A stretch of 64,000 nt of DNA, taken from the NCBI GenBank assembly GCA_019235415.1, contig JAFAKN010000006.1, forward strand, positions 62,001-126,000, in the 5' to 3' direction. This document shows positions 9,971-20,419 of this stretch, in pieces. The DNA is from Alphaproteobacteria bacterium (GTDB lineage Bacteria > Pseudomonadota > Alphaproteobacteria > Reyranellales > Reyranellaceae). The position numbers were made by a program, and so were the translations under genes. The notes beneath the pieces were generated by a model. The model was given only the letters and a program-made list of their open reading frames with translations, was not told where the DNA came from and did no database searches. The stretch's first letter is position 1, and the number at the start of each line of letters is the position of its first letter.

Positions 9971-10725
9971 GTGTAAGTCTGTATTTCGTCGAATTCAGTA
10001 CACTGCGCCTTGAACTTTTCACGAATCCGGCGAACGGCGGACCGGACATTGGTTCTGTAGCCATGCTCCCCACTCCCCGCCACGAACCCGACCCGGTGCA
10101 TGCAGTCATAGATCTGGCGATAGGTGATGAACGACCCCGCGTTGGACACGAGCAAGTGCACAATCCTGAACTCCGCCACGGTCAAGCCCACGTCGACCCG
10201 GTCCCAGTGGGCTCGACTTGTGCGCATCCGCAGCGTTACCCGCCCGCAATGCAAGATTTCTTCGGACGCACCAGCGGCCAGGTCACGGCGGCTGGCGACG
10301 GCAAGCCGCAACCGTGCCGCCAAGACCGACGTCCCCCGCAACTTGTCGACGAAGTCGCTGGCCCCCCGTTGGAGGGCCAGCCTTTCGTGTACCGGACTAT
10401 TGCGGCCGGTCAAAAAGACGATAGGCCACTGCAAGCCGCGCTCTCTGAGCTGCGCCAGCAGGTCGATGCCCAGCGTCCGTTCCAGTCCCCAGTCGAGAAG
10501 GACGACGTCGGCCACGAGACCGCTGCCAATGGCTGCCAGCATCGGCTCGCCATCCTTGAATGACCGCACGACGAAGCCTTCCTCAGTCAACTCCGTTTCT
10601 ATGGCTTGTCGGTAAAGATCGTCGTCTTCGACAAAGACAACCTGTGTTCTCTGCGAAACGCCCGAAGTTGGTTGCAGATCATATCTGCTCGCCGCCGTGC
10701 GACCGGCCCTAACTGCTTCAATCAT
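9928..10725 (-). CDS. OmpR-type response regulator
   Basis: Receiver VVFVEDDDLYRQ...DVVLLDWGL...VFLTGR plus C-terminal winged helix LTVAEFRIVHLLVSNAGSFITYRQIYDCMHRVGF. Confidence 0.85.
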   Translation of the reverse strand: MIEAVRAGRTAASRYDLQPTSGVSQRTQVVFVEDDDLYRQAIETELTEEGFVVRSFKDGEPMLAAIGSGLVADVVLLDWGLERTLGIDLLAQLRERGLQWPIVFLTGRNSPVHERLALQRGASDFVDKLRGTSVLAARLRLAVASRRDLAAGASEEILHCGRVTLRMRTSRAHWDRVDVGLTVAEFRIVHLLVSNAGSFITYRQIYDCMHRVGFVAGSGEHGYRTNVRSAVRRIREKFKAQCTEFDEIQTYTSFGYCWRSPSTGA

Positions 10726-11078
10726 CGTCCCCTCCTTCCCAGAAAGCGCGCACCTTCACCCGATGCAGCCGCCGCACTGCGGCCGACTTCCCCAAGCCGC
10801 CGCGACTGCATGCGTCGTTTTCCTTTCCCAGCCCCGCAATATCTTATCAACAAGACGGGCAAAAAACAAAACAAAGCGCTGCTGCAAAAAACAAAAAGTG
10901 AAGAAGGACCTGCGGCTTGACCGGCGCTGTGCACGATTCCCACGCGCGATGGGTCCGGCGGTGAGGCCGCAAGGGGCAGACAGAAACAAAGAATTGTGCT
11001 GCAGGTGGCAGTCGGCATGCAGTATCCTGTGGCATCTTCCCGGGCGACTACCCTGGGCGGGTTGGCCGGGACGAAGGC

Positions 11079-11483
11079 ATGGTGCATAGCGGCGACAGTT
11101 CACCACAGCTGAAGCTTCTCATTGTCGAGGACAATGATTTCCTCGCAGTCGATCTCGAACTTACGCTGTCCGAATGCAACTATGTCCCGGTCATTGCCTC
11201 GTCCGTGCCGGCCGCCCTCGCGCGCATCGCCGGGGAGCAAGTTGACGCTGCCATCCTTGATGTCAGCCTGCGCGGTGGCGAGTCGGCATACGCGGTTGCC
11301 GATGTGCTCCTGGAGCGGAGGATACCGTTCGTCTTCCTGACCGGACGCACCAGGCACTACCTTCCGCCGCGTTTCCAATCGATCGCTCTCTTATCGAAGC
11401 CTTACAAATTGTCTGAACTTCTGGCGTCTCTCGACAGGGCAAAGGAAGCTACTTCACACCGTCAGGAAGGCCGGAACAGGTAA
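11079..11483 (+). CDS. single-domain response regulator (receiver)
   Basis: LLIVEDNDFLAVDLE...DAAILDVSLRGGES...FVFLTGR...LLSKPYK. Confidence 0.85.
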   Translation: MVHSGDSSPQLKLLIVEDNDFLAVDLELTLSECNYVPVIASSVPAALARIAGEQVDAAILDVSLRGGESAYAVADVLLERRIPFVFLTGRTRHYLPPRFQSIALLSKPYKLSELLASLDRAKEATSHRQEGRNR

Positions 11484-12510
11484 GATGCACGGAAAGCCCG
11501 CAAGGTTCGGTCTTCGACAGCTCCAGAGTGGCTCCCAGGCGTGCGGCCAAGTTTCGAATGATGCGGGTCCCTGTCCCGGGTACACCCGGCGCCGAGCCTG
11601 GATCGATGCCGACGCCGTTGTCGATTACGGAGAGCCTCCAGCCAGTTCCGTGGGGCGCAAAAATCACTCGGATCAGGCCCGGGCCGGGCCGCGGGAATGC
11701 GTGCTTCAGAGCGTTGATCACGAGTTCCATAACGACGAGGCCTAGCGCAACGCATTTCTCGGGTGAGAGTGGCAGGTCGACCGCCTCTACCCGAAGCTGG
11801 ATGCCGCTGTCCGGGTCGACGAGCGAGCGTTCCAGGCGCGTGCACACGCTCGTGAGATAGGTAGTGACAGATCGAACCGTGCCTTCTCTCGCCTCCTCCA
11901 CTTCCTCCTGAAGATCGGCAATTGCGGCGACCCGTTGATGCATGTCCTCGAGATGGCGCCGAGCGTCATCGGATTGGACGAGATGCGCCTTGATGCGCAG
12001 CAGGCTCGCCACGATTTGCAAGGTGTTGGCAAGCCGGTGGTGCATCTCCTCGATCATCAATTCGCTGTGCTCGAGGCGCTCCGCCAGATGCTGGGCCAAC
12101 AAGCCACGATCGGCTACTTCTTCCATGATCAACATCGTCCTTTCCGTCCCTCCCCACCATCCCGCAGCCGGGATCAGAACCAGCGAGCGCACCCTCCCGG
12201 CGCTATCTTGCCATTGTATGGATTGAGCATCGGCAGACCCTGACAGCATCGCTCCGGCGCGACCGCGCAATCCGTCTGGCCCGCCCGGCAAGGCCTGCAG
12301 TATCGAGCGCACTGTCGACGGCAGCGTGCCGGGCGTCGTCGCAAATGAGGCGAGGAACTCCCCGGTCGCGAAGATGGGGTGCAGATCGACATCGAGGCCA
12401 ACGAGCGCTCGTGCCAATGGGATGGCGGTGCCACCGCCCTTTCCGGTGCCCTCCGGTCGTCCGCCTGAGTTGGTTCTTTCAACGATTGTCTTCCTCCCGC
12501 CTGTCGCCAA
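11449..12510 (-). CDS. HisKA_2-type sensor histidine kinase
   Basis: EMHHRLANTLQIVASLLRIKAH box; HATPase ELVINALKHAFP, DNGVGIDPGS, GTRIIRNLAARLGATLEL. Confidence 0.85.
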   Translation of the reverse strand: MATGGRKTIVERTNSGGRPEGTGKGGGTAIPLARALVGLDVDLHPIFATGEFLASFATTPGTLPSTVRSILQALPGGPDGLRGRAGAMLSGSADAQSIQWQDSAGRVRSLVLIPAAGWWGGTERTMLIMEEVADRGLLAQHLAERLEHSELMIEEMHHRLANTLQIVASLLRIKAHLVQSDDARRHLEDMHQRVAAIADLQEEVEEAREGTVRSVTTYLTSVCTRLERSLVDPDSGIQLRVEAVDLPLSPEKCVALGLVVMELVINALKHAFPRPGPGLIRVIFAPHGTGWRLSVIDNGVGIDPGSAPGVPGTGTRIIRNLAARLGATLELSKTEPCGLSVHLTCSGLPDGVK

Positions 12511-12802
12511 AAGACAGCCGGTCGTTACACCCTTTCTTTCTTATATTGGGTTTGCTGTGGCCCAGTGATGATCATTGTGCGACCCAAAGGAACACGGTTC
12601 GGACAAAATCGACCCTGCGCCGACGCCGTTGAATGGTAGCCAGTGCAACGATCAACTCTACTGGGCCGGCAGGGTCAGTCTGGCCGATAAGAAAAGGAAA
12701 TGAAAAAGAACTAAACGGCCGCACAGGCCGTTGCTTTTCTGCGATGGCGCAGTCACACTCCCATCACCACGTGAATAGCGACAAGACCCCAGAGAGACCG
12801 TA

Positions 12803-13321
12803 ATGCATTCAACGCAGGTGAGAACCCGGGGCAAGATCCAACGCGAAGAATGGCCGAAAATTAGCGCGCGTTTCCAAAATGGCGAAACACTTACGCAAAT
12901 CGCACGCACTTACGATTGCACTCCTCCGGCAATCCGCTACATCGTCGGCCGCACCCTTGGCTCCGGCTCCACTAAGAGCAAGCGCCGACGTGCCTCGCCG
13001 GCCGAGAGTCCGACAAACGGACGACTGACCGGCTCGGAGGGTAGCCAATCCGCTCAGCAGCGAGAGTTCCGGAATGCGGCACGCGATCCTAACCGTCGTC
13101 GATCCACCGGCAACGAAATTTGGCAACGCATCAACAACGATGTCGCAACGTTCCTGACCGCGATGGATGCTCTGTTTGTCCACGAAACCGATCAAAACTA
13201 CGAAGAATTGCTTAGAGCAACCGATCGGCTGTTGTGGGCAAGTGCGAGAACGCGGCTGGACTTGGAACGGATTCTGGCAACCCGCAGATCCGGCAGCGAA
13301 CGCCGCCGGGCATTGGCCTGA
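12803..13321 (+). CDS. putative helix-turn-helix DNA-binding protein
   Basis: N-terminal EEWPKISARFQNGETLTQIARTYDCTPPAIRYIVGRTLG; C-terminal helical region. Confidence 0.6.
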   Translation: MHSTQVRTRGKIQREEWPKISARFQNGETLTQIARTYDCTPPAIRYIVGRTLGSGSTKSKRRRASPAESPTNGRLTGSEGSQSAQQREFRNAARDPNRRRSTGNEIWQRINNDVATFLTAMDALFVHETDQNYEELLRATDRLLWASARTRLDLERILATRRSGSERRRALA

Positions 13322-13347
13322 GAGCAACAGTGGGATGAGGACATCCC

Positions 13348-14853
13348 TTAGTAGGCGTTGGTCCCCCGTAAGACGGCAGGCACGGTAATGACCAGTATTT
13401 TCAAGTCAAAATACAGGGACCAGTTTGCGATGTACGCCAAATCGTATTCCAGTCGACGAGCCATCTGCTGAGGACTTTCCGTCTCGCCGCGCGAACCGTT
13501 GACCTGCGCCCAGCCTGTGATGCCTGGCTTCATGCGATGTCGGGCAAGGTAGCCGTCGACAAGAAGGGCGTATTTTTCGTTATGCGTGGCGGCGTGCGGC
13601 CGCGGTCCGACAAGCGACATCTCTCCACGCAGCACGTTGAACAGTTGCGGAAGTTCGTCCACGCTCCATCGGCGCAGAAGTGCACCTACGCGCGTAACGC
13701 GCGGATCGTTCCGCCGGGCCTGTTGGACCAACGGATCCGGCACTGTGTAATGCCGCATTGTGCGGAACTTGAAGACCAGAAACCGATTGTTGTTGAAGCC
13801 GAAGCGCTCTTGGCGAAATAGGACAGGTCCCGGCGTGTCCAACTTGATGGCGATCGCAACCAGCGCCAAGAACGGCGCCAGCAGTGCTATGGCGAGCAGA
13901 CTGATGATGACATCCTCGGCACGCTTTGCTGCCGCCGGCCAACCGGACAGCGGCGGACGCTGCAGGGTGAGAATCGGTACCCCGGCAAGGAACCCGAACG
14001 CGACCGGCGCCGGCTTCTGCATCGGAAGACCGGGATCAATCTTCACCACAGTCTGAAGCGCCGCGAACTTCGCCACTGCCAGCTCGAGCGGGCGAGACGA
14101 CCTCCATGGAGATGCAAATACGATTTCGTCGACCGCTCCCGCGGCCGCCAGCGACACCACTGCGTCGATCGTTCCAGACACGCCTTCAGGCAAAGACGAG
14201 GCCTCTTCCTCGGCAAACACGCCCACCACCCTTGCATCCGGACTTTGCCGGAGGCGTCGTGCCAGATCGACAGCCGCCTGCACACTTCCAACGACTGCGA
14301 CCTTCGGCAGTAACAATCCGCGCCGGCGCCATTGCTCCAACCGCCAGCCAACGAAGCAGCGCATCAGCGCAAGGTAAAGGAAGCCGGCCACATACCAAAG
14401 TTTCGTTGCAGTGGAGAACGCTTCCTCGCTGCGTCCCACGAGAGCAAGAAGGGCCGAGAGCGAGATGATCGAGGCCGCCCAGGCCGTTGCCGCCTTTGCC
14501 TGCTGGATGCCGAACTTAAGGCAACTGCGGGGCTGGTAACCTCCCAGCAGGTACAAATAGTCCACTGTCAGAGTCGCTGCAAAGATGATCGTGAGCGGAT
14601 TTATTGCGATCGATCCGCCTGCACTTCCCTCGAGCTCTCCACAGACAGCACCAGCCAGAGCGACCCCCAGCCAGTCGCTCACGGCCAGGAGGCCTGGCAA
14701 AAATTCCAGGTTCTTCAGGCCGCTGCTGGGCCCTCTGTAAGAGGCGGTAGAAGCGCTGCTTTCACCGCTTATATGCCGTTCAAACAGGTAATCGTCGGTT
14801 GGCATCCCCATCCTCCTATGCCAAGCCCTCTCTTGCCCTTCTCCTGCTTCCAA
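13348..14853 (-). CDS. undecaprenyl-phosphate sugar phosphotransferase (initiating EPS transferase, WcaJ/ExoY type)
   Basis: C-terminal [57 protein letters not shown]...[26 protein letters not shown]. Confidence 0.93.
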   Translation of the reverse strand: MEAGEGQERAWHRRMGMPTDDYLFERHISGESSASTASYRGPSSGLKNLEFLPGLLAVSDWLGVALAGAVCGELEGSAGGSIAINPLTIIFAATLTVDYLYLLGGYQPRSCLKFGIQQAKAATAWAASIISLSALLALVGRSEEAFSTATKLWYVAGFLYLALMRCFVGWRLEQWRRRGLLLPKVAVVGSVQAAVDLARRLRQSPDARVVGVFAEEEASSLPEGVSGTIDAVVSLAAAGAVDEIVFASPWRSSRPLELAVAKFAALQTVVKIDPGLPMQKPAPVAFGFLAGVPILTLQRPPLSGWPAAAKRAEDVIISLLAIALLAPFLALVAIAIKLDTPGPVLFRQERFGFNNNRFLVFKFRTMRHYTVPDPLVQQARRNDPRVTRVGALLRRWSVDELPQLFNVLRGEMSLVGPRPHAATHNEKYALLVDGYLARHRMKPGITGWAQVNGSRGETESPQQMARRLEYDLAYIANWSLYFDLKILVITVPAVLRGTNAY

Positions 14854-16170
14854 TTTTCGTTATCGCAACAGCGCGTACTCGAGGGCGATGGCCAACGCTT
14901 ACATGCCACTGCAACCAAGCACCGTGCCGGGCGATAGATAGAACGACGTTTGCGTCAGTTTTTCTCGTCGAACGAGACATAGTGCGAGACGCCGAACCGC
15001 ACACCTTTTCCAACCATTGCGTTCCGTTTTGGAGAATGCCGATTAAATGGAATCGACCAGATGTTCGCGTTCGCTGAAAAGGCACTCCCCATTCATAACC
15101 GACAGCGCCCCACCACATTATTCGGGCTCGCGGCAAAATCGATGTGCTGGAAAGCATTTTGTCTTCGGCCACGATAGGCTTGTTCTCAACTGGAGCGTGA
15201 TTAAACGAGCAAGGAGCGCAGTCGGCCAGTGATCGTGTGGTGCGCTTGAACCTCACAATCCGGTCACTCCCATAGACCTACGGATCGCTTCGCGACTGCC
15301 GTTGCACCCATTGTAACGGTCCGGCCTCAGACTGGCTGGCACGTGTGGAAGTTGACCAAGAAGATGATGCGGCGGGCTCTCAACGCCATCGGTTTCGCTT
15401 GACGCTGCATAGCGCGCGTCGATCGGAGAGAAGGGCGGCTCGCGGCGGGATGGCGCGCCGCTGCCCCCTGCGACTCGTTCGCGGTTTGCTTGTGGATTCG
15501 GGCTCGGTGTCGATCCGTTCCGGTACCGTGATTGGCAGCTTGGGGGTCCGCTCCTGGAAACAATCTACCAGTCGCCCGCGCCGATGAGCGTCGGTCCGGG
15601 TAGCGGCGAAAGTCTCGGTAGCAGCACGGCAATAAAGATCGAGGTTCAAACGTTCCTTGTCGATGCAATCTTCTACCCCGGTGCTGCGGCCTGCTTCTCG
15701 CTTGCCTCGTGGCGGTTCGGAGCTACGCATGGCTCTCTTTCGAGAGTACTGTGCTTTCCCGGCACGAAGGAAAAGTAAGTTTTAAGCAGAATGGCGTGGA
15801 CGATCCGCGCAACGGAAAGGTCTGGGGTGCGTCTCGTTCCGACAATGAGTGCAAGACTTCGCTGGCGGTTGCCGAGGATTTCTCCGACACTCGACATAGA
15901 ATCAGCCGACGCCGAAACGGGCAGTGTCCGGCGATTGAGGTCGCACGATTGTCACAGTGTTTTATCAGACTCTGACAGAGATACCGAGATAGCTTTTATT
16001 GTCGACGAGTCGTTATAAATGCCTGCTCGTCCGGCACATGGACCTTATGGCGCTCGCCAGAGAGTGACCGCTTACCTGATGTATTTGCAATCAAATGGCA
16101 ATGTTCCCAGATTGTGGAACATGACCTGCTTGCTATTGCCTGAACTTGTCGACTGCAATGGTGGCGGATA

Positions 16171-16560
16171 TTGGCTAGATCAACAAGGCTTCCAGCCAAA
16201 GACGTTCTGATCGTAGAGGACGAGGTTCTCATTGCGGAGGACATAGCACATGAGGTCCGTAGCCGCGGCGGCAGAACGATGGGGCCGCTCGCAAGCACTG
16301 GGCAGGCCCTTGAATTCCTGAAGAGCAATCGCCCGGACTGCGTGGTCTTAAACGCGCTCCTTTTCGGCGAGCGCACAACCGCAGTCGGGTCTCTATTGCG
16401 CGAGCTCCGCGTGCCGTTTGTAGTGGTGACAGGCTATAGGCCAGAGCGGCTCCCGCCTCCTTTGCGTGCTGGTCCCTGCATCAGGAAGCCTTTTTCCTTG
16501 GACAATTTGATTGAGGCCGTCGGTACCGTGCTCCGCGCACCACCGCAGAACCCCTCCTAA
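16171..16560 (+). CDS. stand-alone receiver-like protein with Asn at the phospho-acceptor position
   Basis: VLIVEDEVLIAEDIAHEV...PDCVVLNALLFGE...FVVVTGY...CIRKPFSLDNL. Confidence 0.8.
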   Translation: MARSTRLPAKDVLIVEDEVLIAEDIAHEVRSRGGRTMGPLASTGQALEFLKSNRPDCVVLNALLFGERTTAVGSLLRELRVPFVVVTGYRPERLPPPLRAGPCIRKPFSLDNLIEAVGTVLRAPPQNPS

Positions 16561-16653
16561 GCCTAATAGCGCATCGGCATATTCATTCGAGACCGCCCTA
16601 AGATCCCCAAGGTTGATGCCGATCGGTGTCTATCGGTACCGCTTGGCGCTTGT

Positions 16654-17973
16654 CTACAGACGCTCCGCGCCGTGGCGTAGCTCGTCGCTGAGTCGACCTT
16701 GCAAGGAACGGTACACGGCGAGATACTTCGCAGCCATCGCCTCCGGTGTTGGCCAGGAAACGCCGGACTCGCTCGCGCCTTGTTGGAGGCGGACCAGCAT
16801 ATCCGGCCGCTCCGAGAGTTCCACCATGCGCGCGGCGAGCGCTCGCGCGTTTCCAGGCTCGAACAGTAGCCCATTGCTGCCGGGCTCAACGAACTCGGGA
16901 ACGGCACCGATTCGGCTGCCAATGACGGGCAGCCCGAAGCAGAACGCTTCCGCAATCGACATCGGCGCGTTCTCCACCCAGATGGAAGGGAAAATGAGGA
17001 CGTCAGCTTCGGCAAGCAGTTGCTCCTTGCGATGGCCTTCGACGAAGCCATGGAAGCGGACACGGTCATCTCTGCGGGCCAGGGCCTCGAGCTTTCCTTG
17101 GCCGTCTCCCCTGCCGGCGATGTCAACCGTCAGCGCAGCACCGGATGACAATCCGATCGCCTCGATGAGCGTATCGATGCCCTTGTGCGCCGCCAATTGC
17201 CCCATGTAGAGGTAGCGGATACGACCGTCTAGACGCCGACGAGGACTCCTCGGCGATGACGTCGGTCGGTTGACGCCATTGCGCACAAGAGCGACCCGCC
17301 TCAGCGGGACGCCTGCGTCTGCATGCGTACGGAGCAGGTACTGCGAAGGACTGCAGAATACGTCGATTGCGGCAGCCTTCGCCCGGTACCAGGCGCCGTG
17401 CACCCGGCACGTCGAGCATCGCGACTGGGAAGCGCAGCTATTGCCACTACCATCGAGAAGGGACCCATTGGCACAAATGAGCTCATAGCTGTGCGCGGTG
17501 TGGACGACCGGGATCCCGTTGCGCCGCGCGGCATGCCAGATGATGGGCGAGAAGCCTTTGATATTATGCGTGTGCACCACATCGGGTCGAACACGGCGCA
17601 GAACGTCTTGAAATTTCCGCCCGGCGTCGCGGTTCCAAGCATCCCTAAGTCGCCAGCGAACCAGATCGATCGTCGACCTCCGGTCGCCCGGCAAAAAGCG
17701 CTCATAAAGCCACCAGCGATTGTCGGGAAAAAAATGGTACAAATCCACGCCCCCCCTACGTTCAACTCGAACGCCGTCCTCGCGGGAGCAACTTGACACC
17801 ACCGAAACGCGCTGGCCTTGCGCCGCCAGCATATTGGCAAGCATCTCCGCAACAACCTCTGCGCCGCCGACTACGAACGGGGCATAGAGGCTATTCACGA
17901 TCAGCACCGAGAGTCGTTTGGCAGATGGAGCCATCTCGCCAACCGCCGCTTCCGTTTCACCGTCGAGGTACAA
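16654..17973 (-). CDS. glycosyltransferase family 4-like protein
   Basis: VLIVNSLYAPFVVGGAEVVAEMLA...IRYLYMGQLAAHKGIDTLIEA...IFPSIWVENAPMSIAEAFCFGLPVIGSRIGAVPEFV. Confidence 0.92.
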   Translation of the reverse strand: MYLDGETEAAVGEMAPSAKRLSVLIVNSLYAPFVVGGAEVVAEMLANMLAAQGQRVSVVSSCSREDGVRVERRGGVDLYHFFPDNRWWLYERFLPGDRRSTIDLVRWRLRDAWNRDAGRKFQDVLRRVRPDVVHTHNIKGFSPIIWHAARRNGIPVVHTAHSYELICANGSLLDGSGNSCASQSRCSTCRVHGAWYRAKAAAIDVFCSPSQYLLRTHADAGVPLRRVALVRNGVNRPTSSPRSPRRRLDGRIRYLYMGQLAAHKGIDTLIEAIGLSSGAALTVDIAGRGDGQGKLEALARRDDRVRFHGFVEGHRKEQLLAEADVLIFPSIWVENAPMSIAEAFCFGLPVIGSRIGAVPEFVEPGSNGLLFEPGNARALAARMVELSERPDMLVRLQQGASESGVSWPTPEAMAAKYLAVYRSLQGRLSDELRHGAERL

Positions 17974-18377
17974 GCATCCCCCTAAGTGCTGCGGGTCCGC
18001 TCAAGGGGGCCCCTGTCATATGGTCGGAGGCGACGGCATCTGAAGTCCTTCCATCGCCACTGCCTTCGCCGCGAAAGCTCAATGGTTCAATCCGTTCGCG
18101 CAACCGGGCGGCATCTGCCTCGTCGATTTCCGCGTTCAAATTGGGCCAAGCCTTGTGACGCTACCATCTCGCCGGCCACAAGCACGAGAACCACTCTTGT
18201 GACAAAGCTGCTCTCAGCATCGTTTTGGGGAAGATCACGCCAACTGATTTCCACCTTGTCACGAAATGGGCACGCACGATGAGGGACAATCGCGCCGACG
18301 AGGTCAAGTGAGGCAACGAGGCTTATGGGTTCCCTTTCGAGCTCGAGTGCAAAGCGCGCGGACGGCTTCTATCCGGG

Positions 18378-19217
18378 ATGCGTGATGGACAAGACGGCCG
18401 GGCGCGTCGCGCCTACCGAACGCACATGAGAGTCGGCCGGCGCAAGCTCGACGTGGTGGTGCCCGCGCTCTTTCAAAAAAGGCACTACACCGCAGCCCGT
18501 AACATGCTGAAGGTATATGCCCACCCTCTTGATGGATTTGTACGCTACATCCTCGGTTCGGGTCGTTATCCAGACGAGATCGAGATAAATCCGCCTGCGG
18601 GACCATCTCTCGTGCTGACGGTGTACAGCTATGACGATCTGTTGACGGTCAACGAAATATTTTGCCGCGTCGACTACCCTGCCACCCGAGATGACAAGGT
18701 GATTGTCGATTTCGGCTCGAACATCGGCATATCGGCGGCTTATTTCCTGGCTTCTGCACCCGAATCCTTTGCCTATTTGTACGAGCCGCTGCCGTCGAAC
18801 GTCGATCGCCTTCGCCGGAATCTTGGAGGATTTGCGGAGCGCTACGCGCTTCGTGAATGCGCCGTCGGGTTGAGCAACGACCAGGTTAGGTTCGGCTGGG
18901 AGCCCACCGGCCGCTATGGCGGCATTGGTCTCGAAACCGGCAACTATGTCTCCGTCCCCTGCCAGGACTCCAACGAGATCTTGGAAGAGATCATCGAGAA
19001 GCATGGCTGGATTGACATTCTCAAGATCGACATCGAGACATTGGAGAGCGAGGTGACGGAGCGAATCCCGACTCGCCTCGCAGGTAAGATTGATCGTATC
19101 TACGTCGAATACACGTTCGATTCCAACCCATTGGAGTCGACGCACACTTGCCGACAATATGGAAACGTTGCTCAATTCCTGAACAAGCGCAGACGGGATC
19201 GTTCGGGACGAGCGTGA
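18378..19217 (+). CDS. FkbM family methyltransferase
   Basis: VIVDFGSNIGISAAYFLASAPESFAYLYEPLPSNVDRLRRNL...DILKIDIETLESEV. Confidence 0.85.
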   Translation: MRDGQDGRARRAYRTHMRVGRRKLDVVVPALFQKRHYTAARNMLKVYAHPLDGFVRYILGSGRYPDEIEINPPAGPSLVLTVYSYDDLLTVNEIFCRVDYPATRDDKVIVDFGSNIGISAAYFLASAPESFAYLYEPLPSNVDRLRRNLGGFAERYALRECAVGLSNDQVRFGWEPTGRYGGIGLETGNYVSVPCQDSNEILEEIIEKHGWIDILKIDIETLESEVTERIPTRLAGKIDRIYVEYTFDSNPLESTHTCRQYGNVAQFLNKRRRDRSGRA

Positions 19218-20329
19218 TGCCGGGCAAGGCAGTACGACTGGCCATCAACGGACGATTTCTCGCCCAGCCCATTTCGGGAGTGCAAAGGTACGGACGTGAG
19301 CTGATTCGAGCGCTCGACGCTGTGCTTTCGCGCGCGCCGCGCGGCCCGGTCGCATCCGTGGTGGTGTGGGTGCCAGCCAAAGTGAGCCAGGACGCCTTAC
19401 CTGAGAGGCCGAAATTCCTGAAAATCCAACAGGCAGGTCGCTTCTCGGGTCACCTGTGGGAGCAGGTGGAACTGCCACGGCTGGCAGGCGATGCCCTACT
19501 CGTCAGCCTCACGAATTCGGCCCCGCTCTTGCACCCCCGTCAAATCGTGGCGATCCACGATGCCGCCATCGCCGAACACCCTGCTGATTTCAAGTGGAGA
19601 TACAGGGCTTGGTACAATGGGCTTTATGCCGGGTTGCGCTGGACGCCGGCACATTTCATCTCGGTGTCAACATTCGCAGCAGCCGAACTCACCCGGCATT
19701 TCAACATTGCGGGTGAGCGGATCTCGATAGTTCCCAATGCCGCCGGGCACCTCCTCGATCTTGAGCCTGACTACACGGTGCTGAGGCGCATGGGACTGCG
19801 CAAACAGGGCTACATCCTGGCTGTCGGAGGCCGTTCCCGGCGCAAGAATCTCGCTATCCTCGAGAAGGCGGTCGCCGGATACGAGGAGTGCCCTCCCCTT
19901 GTGATCGCAGGCGGCGGCGAGTCGCGCGCCTTCGCAGCTTCGGGTCCATCGCGATCGTCGAGGTGCGTCCTGCTGGGTCATGTCTCTGATGGAGCAATGA
20001 AGGCCCTTTACCAAGGCGCTCTCTGCCTGGTTTTTCCGTCGCGATATGAAGGATTCGGACTGCCACCTCTCGAGGCGATGGCGTGTGGCTGCCCGGTGGT
20101 CACTTCGCGCGCCGCGTCGATGCCCGAGGTTTGCGGAGATGCTGCCCTCTACTGCGATCCCGACCGCCCTGAGACAGTCGAGGGCAACATCCGGCTCGTG
20201 GTGGCGGACGCGACTTTGCGAACAAAGCTCATTGCGAGCGGATTGGAGCGCGCCCGCCTCTTCTCCTGGGAAGCAAGTGCCCGCAAGCTCCTCGATCTCG
20301 CGTGCCAGGAAGCTCATCCGTCTGCCTGA
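19217..20329 (+). CDS. glycosyltransferase family 4-like protein
   Basis: [22 protein letters not shown]...[49 protein letters not shown]-type overlap with FkbM gene. Confidence 0.92.
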   Translation: MPGKAVRLAINGRFLAQPISGVQRYGRELIRALDAVLSRAPRGPVASVVVWVPAKVSQDALPERPKFLKIQQAGRFSGHLWEQVELPRLAGDALLVSLTNSAPLLHPRQIVAIHDAAIAEHPADFKWRYRAWYNGLYAGLRWTPAHFISVSTFAAAELTRHFNIAGERISIVPNAAGHLLDLEPDYTVLRRMGLRKQGYILAVGGRSRRKNLAILEKAVAGYEECPPLVIAGGGESRAFAASGPSRSSRCVLLGHVSDGAMKALYQGALCLVFPSRYEGFGLPPLEAMACGCPVVTSRAASMPEVCGDAALYCDPDRPETVEGNIRLVVADATLRTKLIASGLERARLFSWEASARKLLDLACQEAHPSA

Positions 20330-20419
20330 TTTCCGGCGTCGGAACTAAGCGAACTCCGTCCGTGGCGAGGATGCCAAGAATACCGCATCGACGGAGTGCG
20401 ACCTCACTCCACTGAAGCG

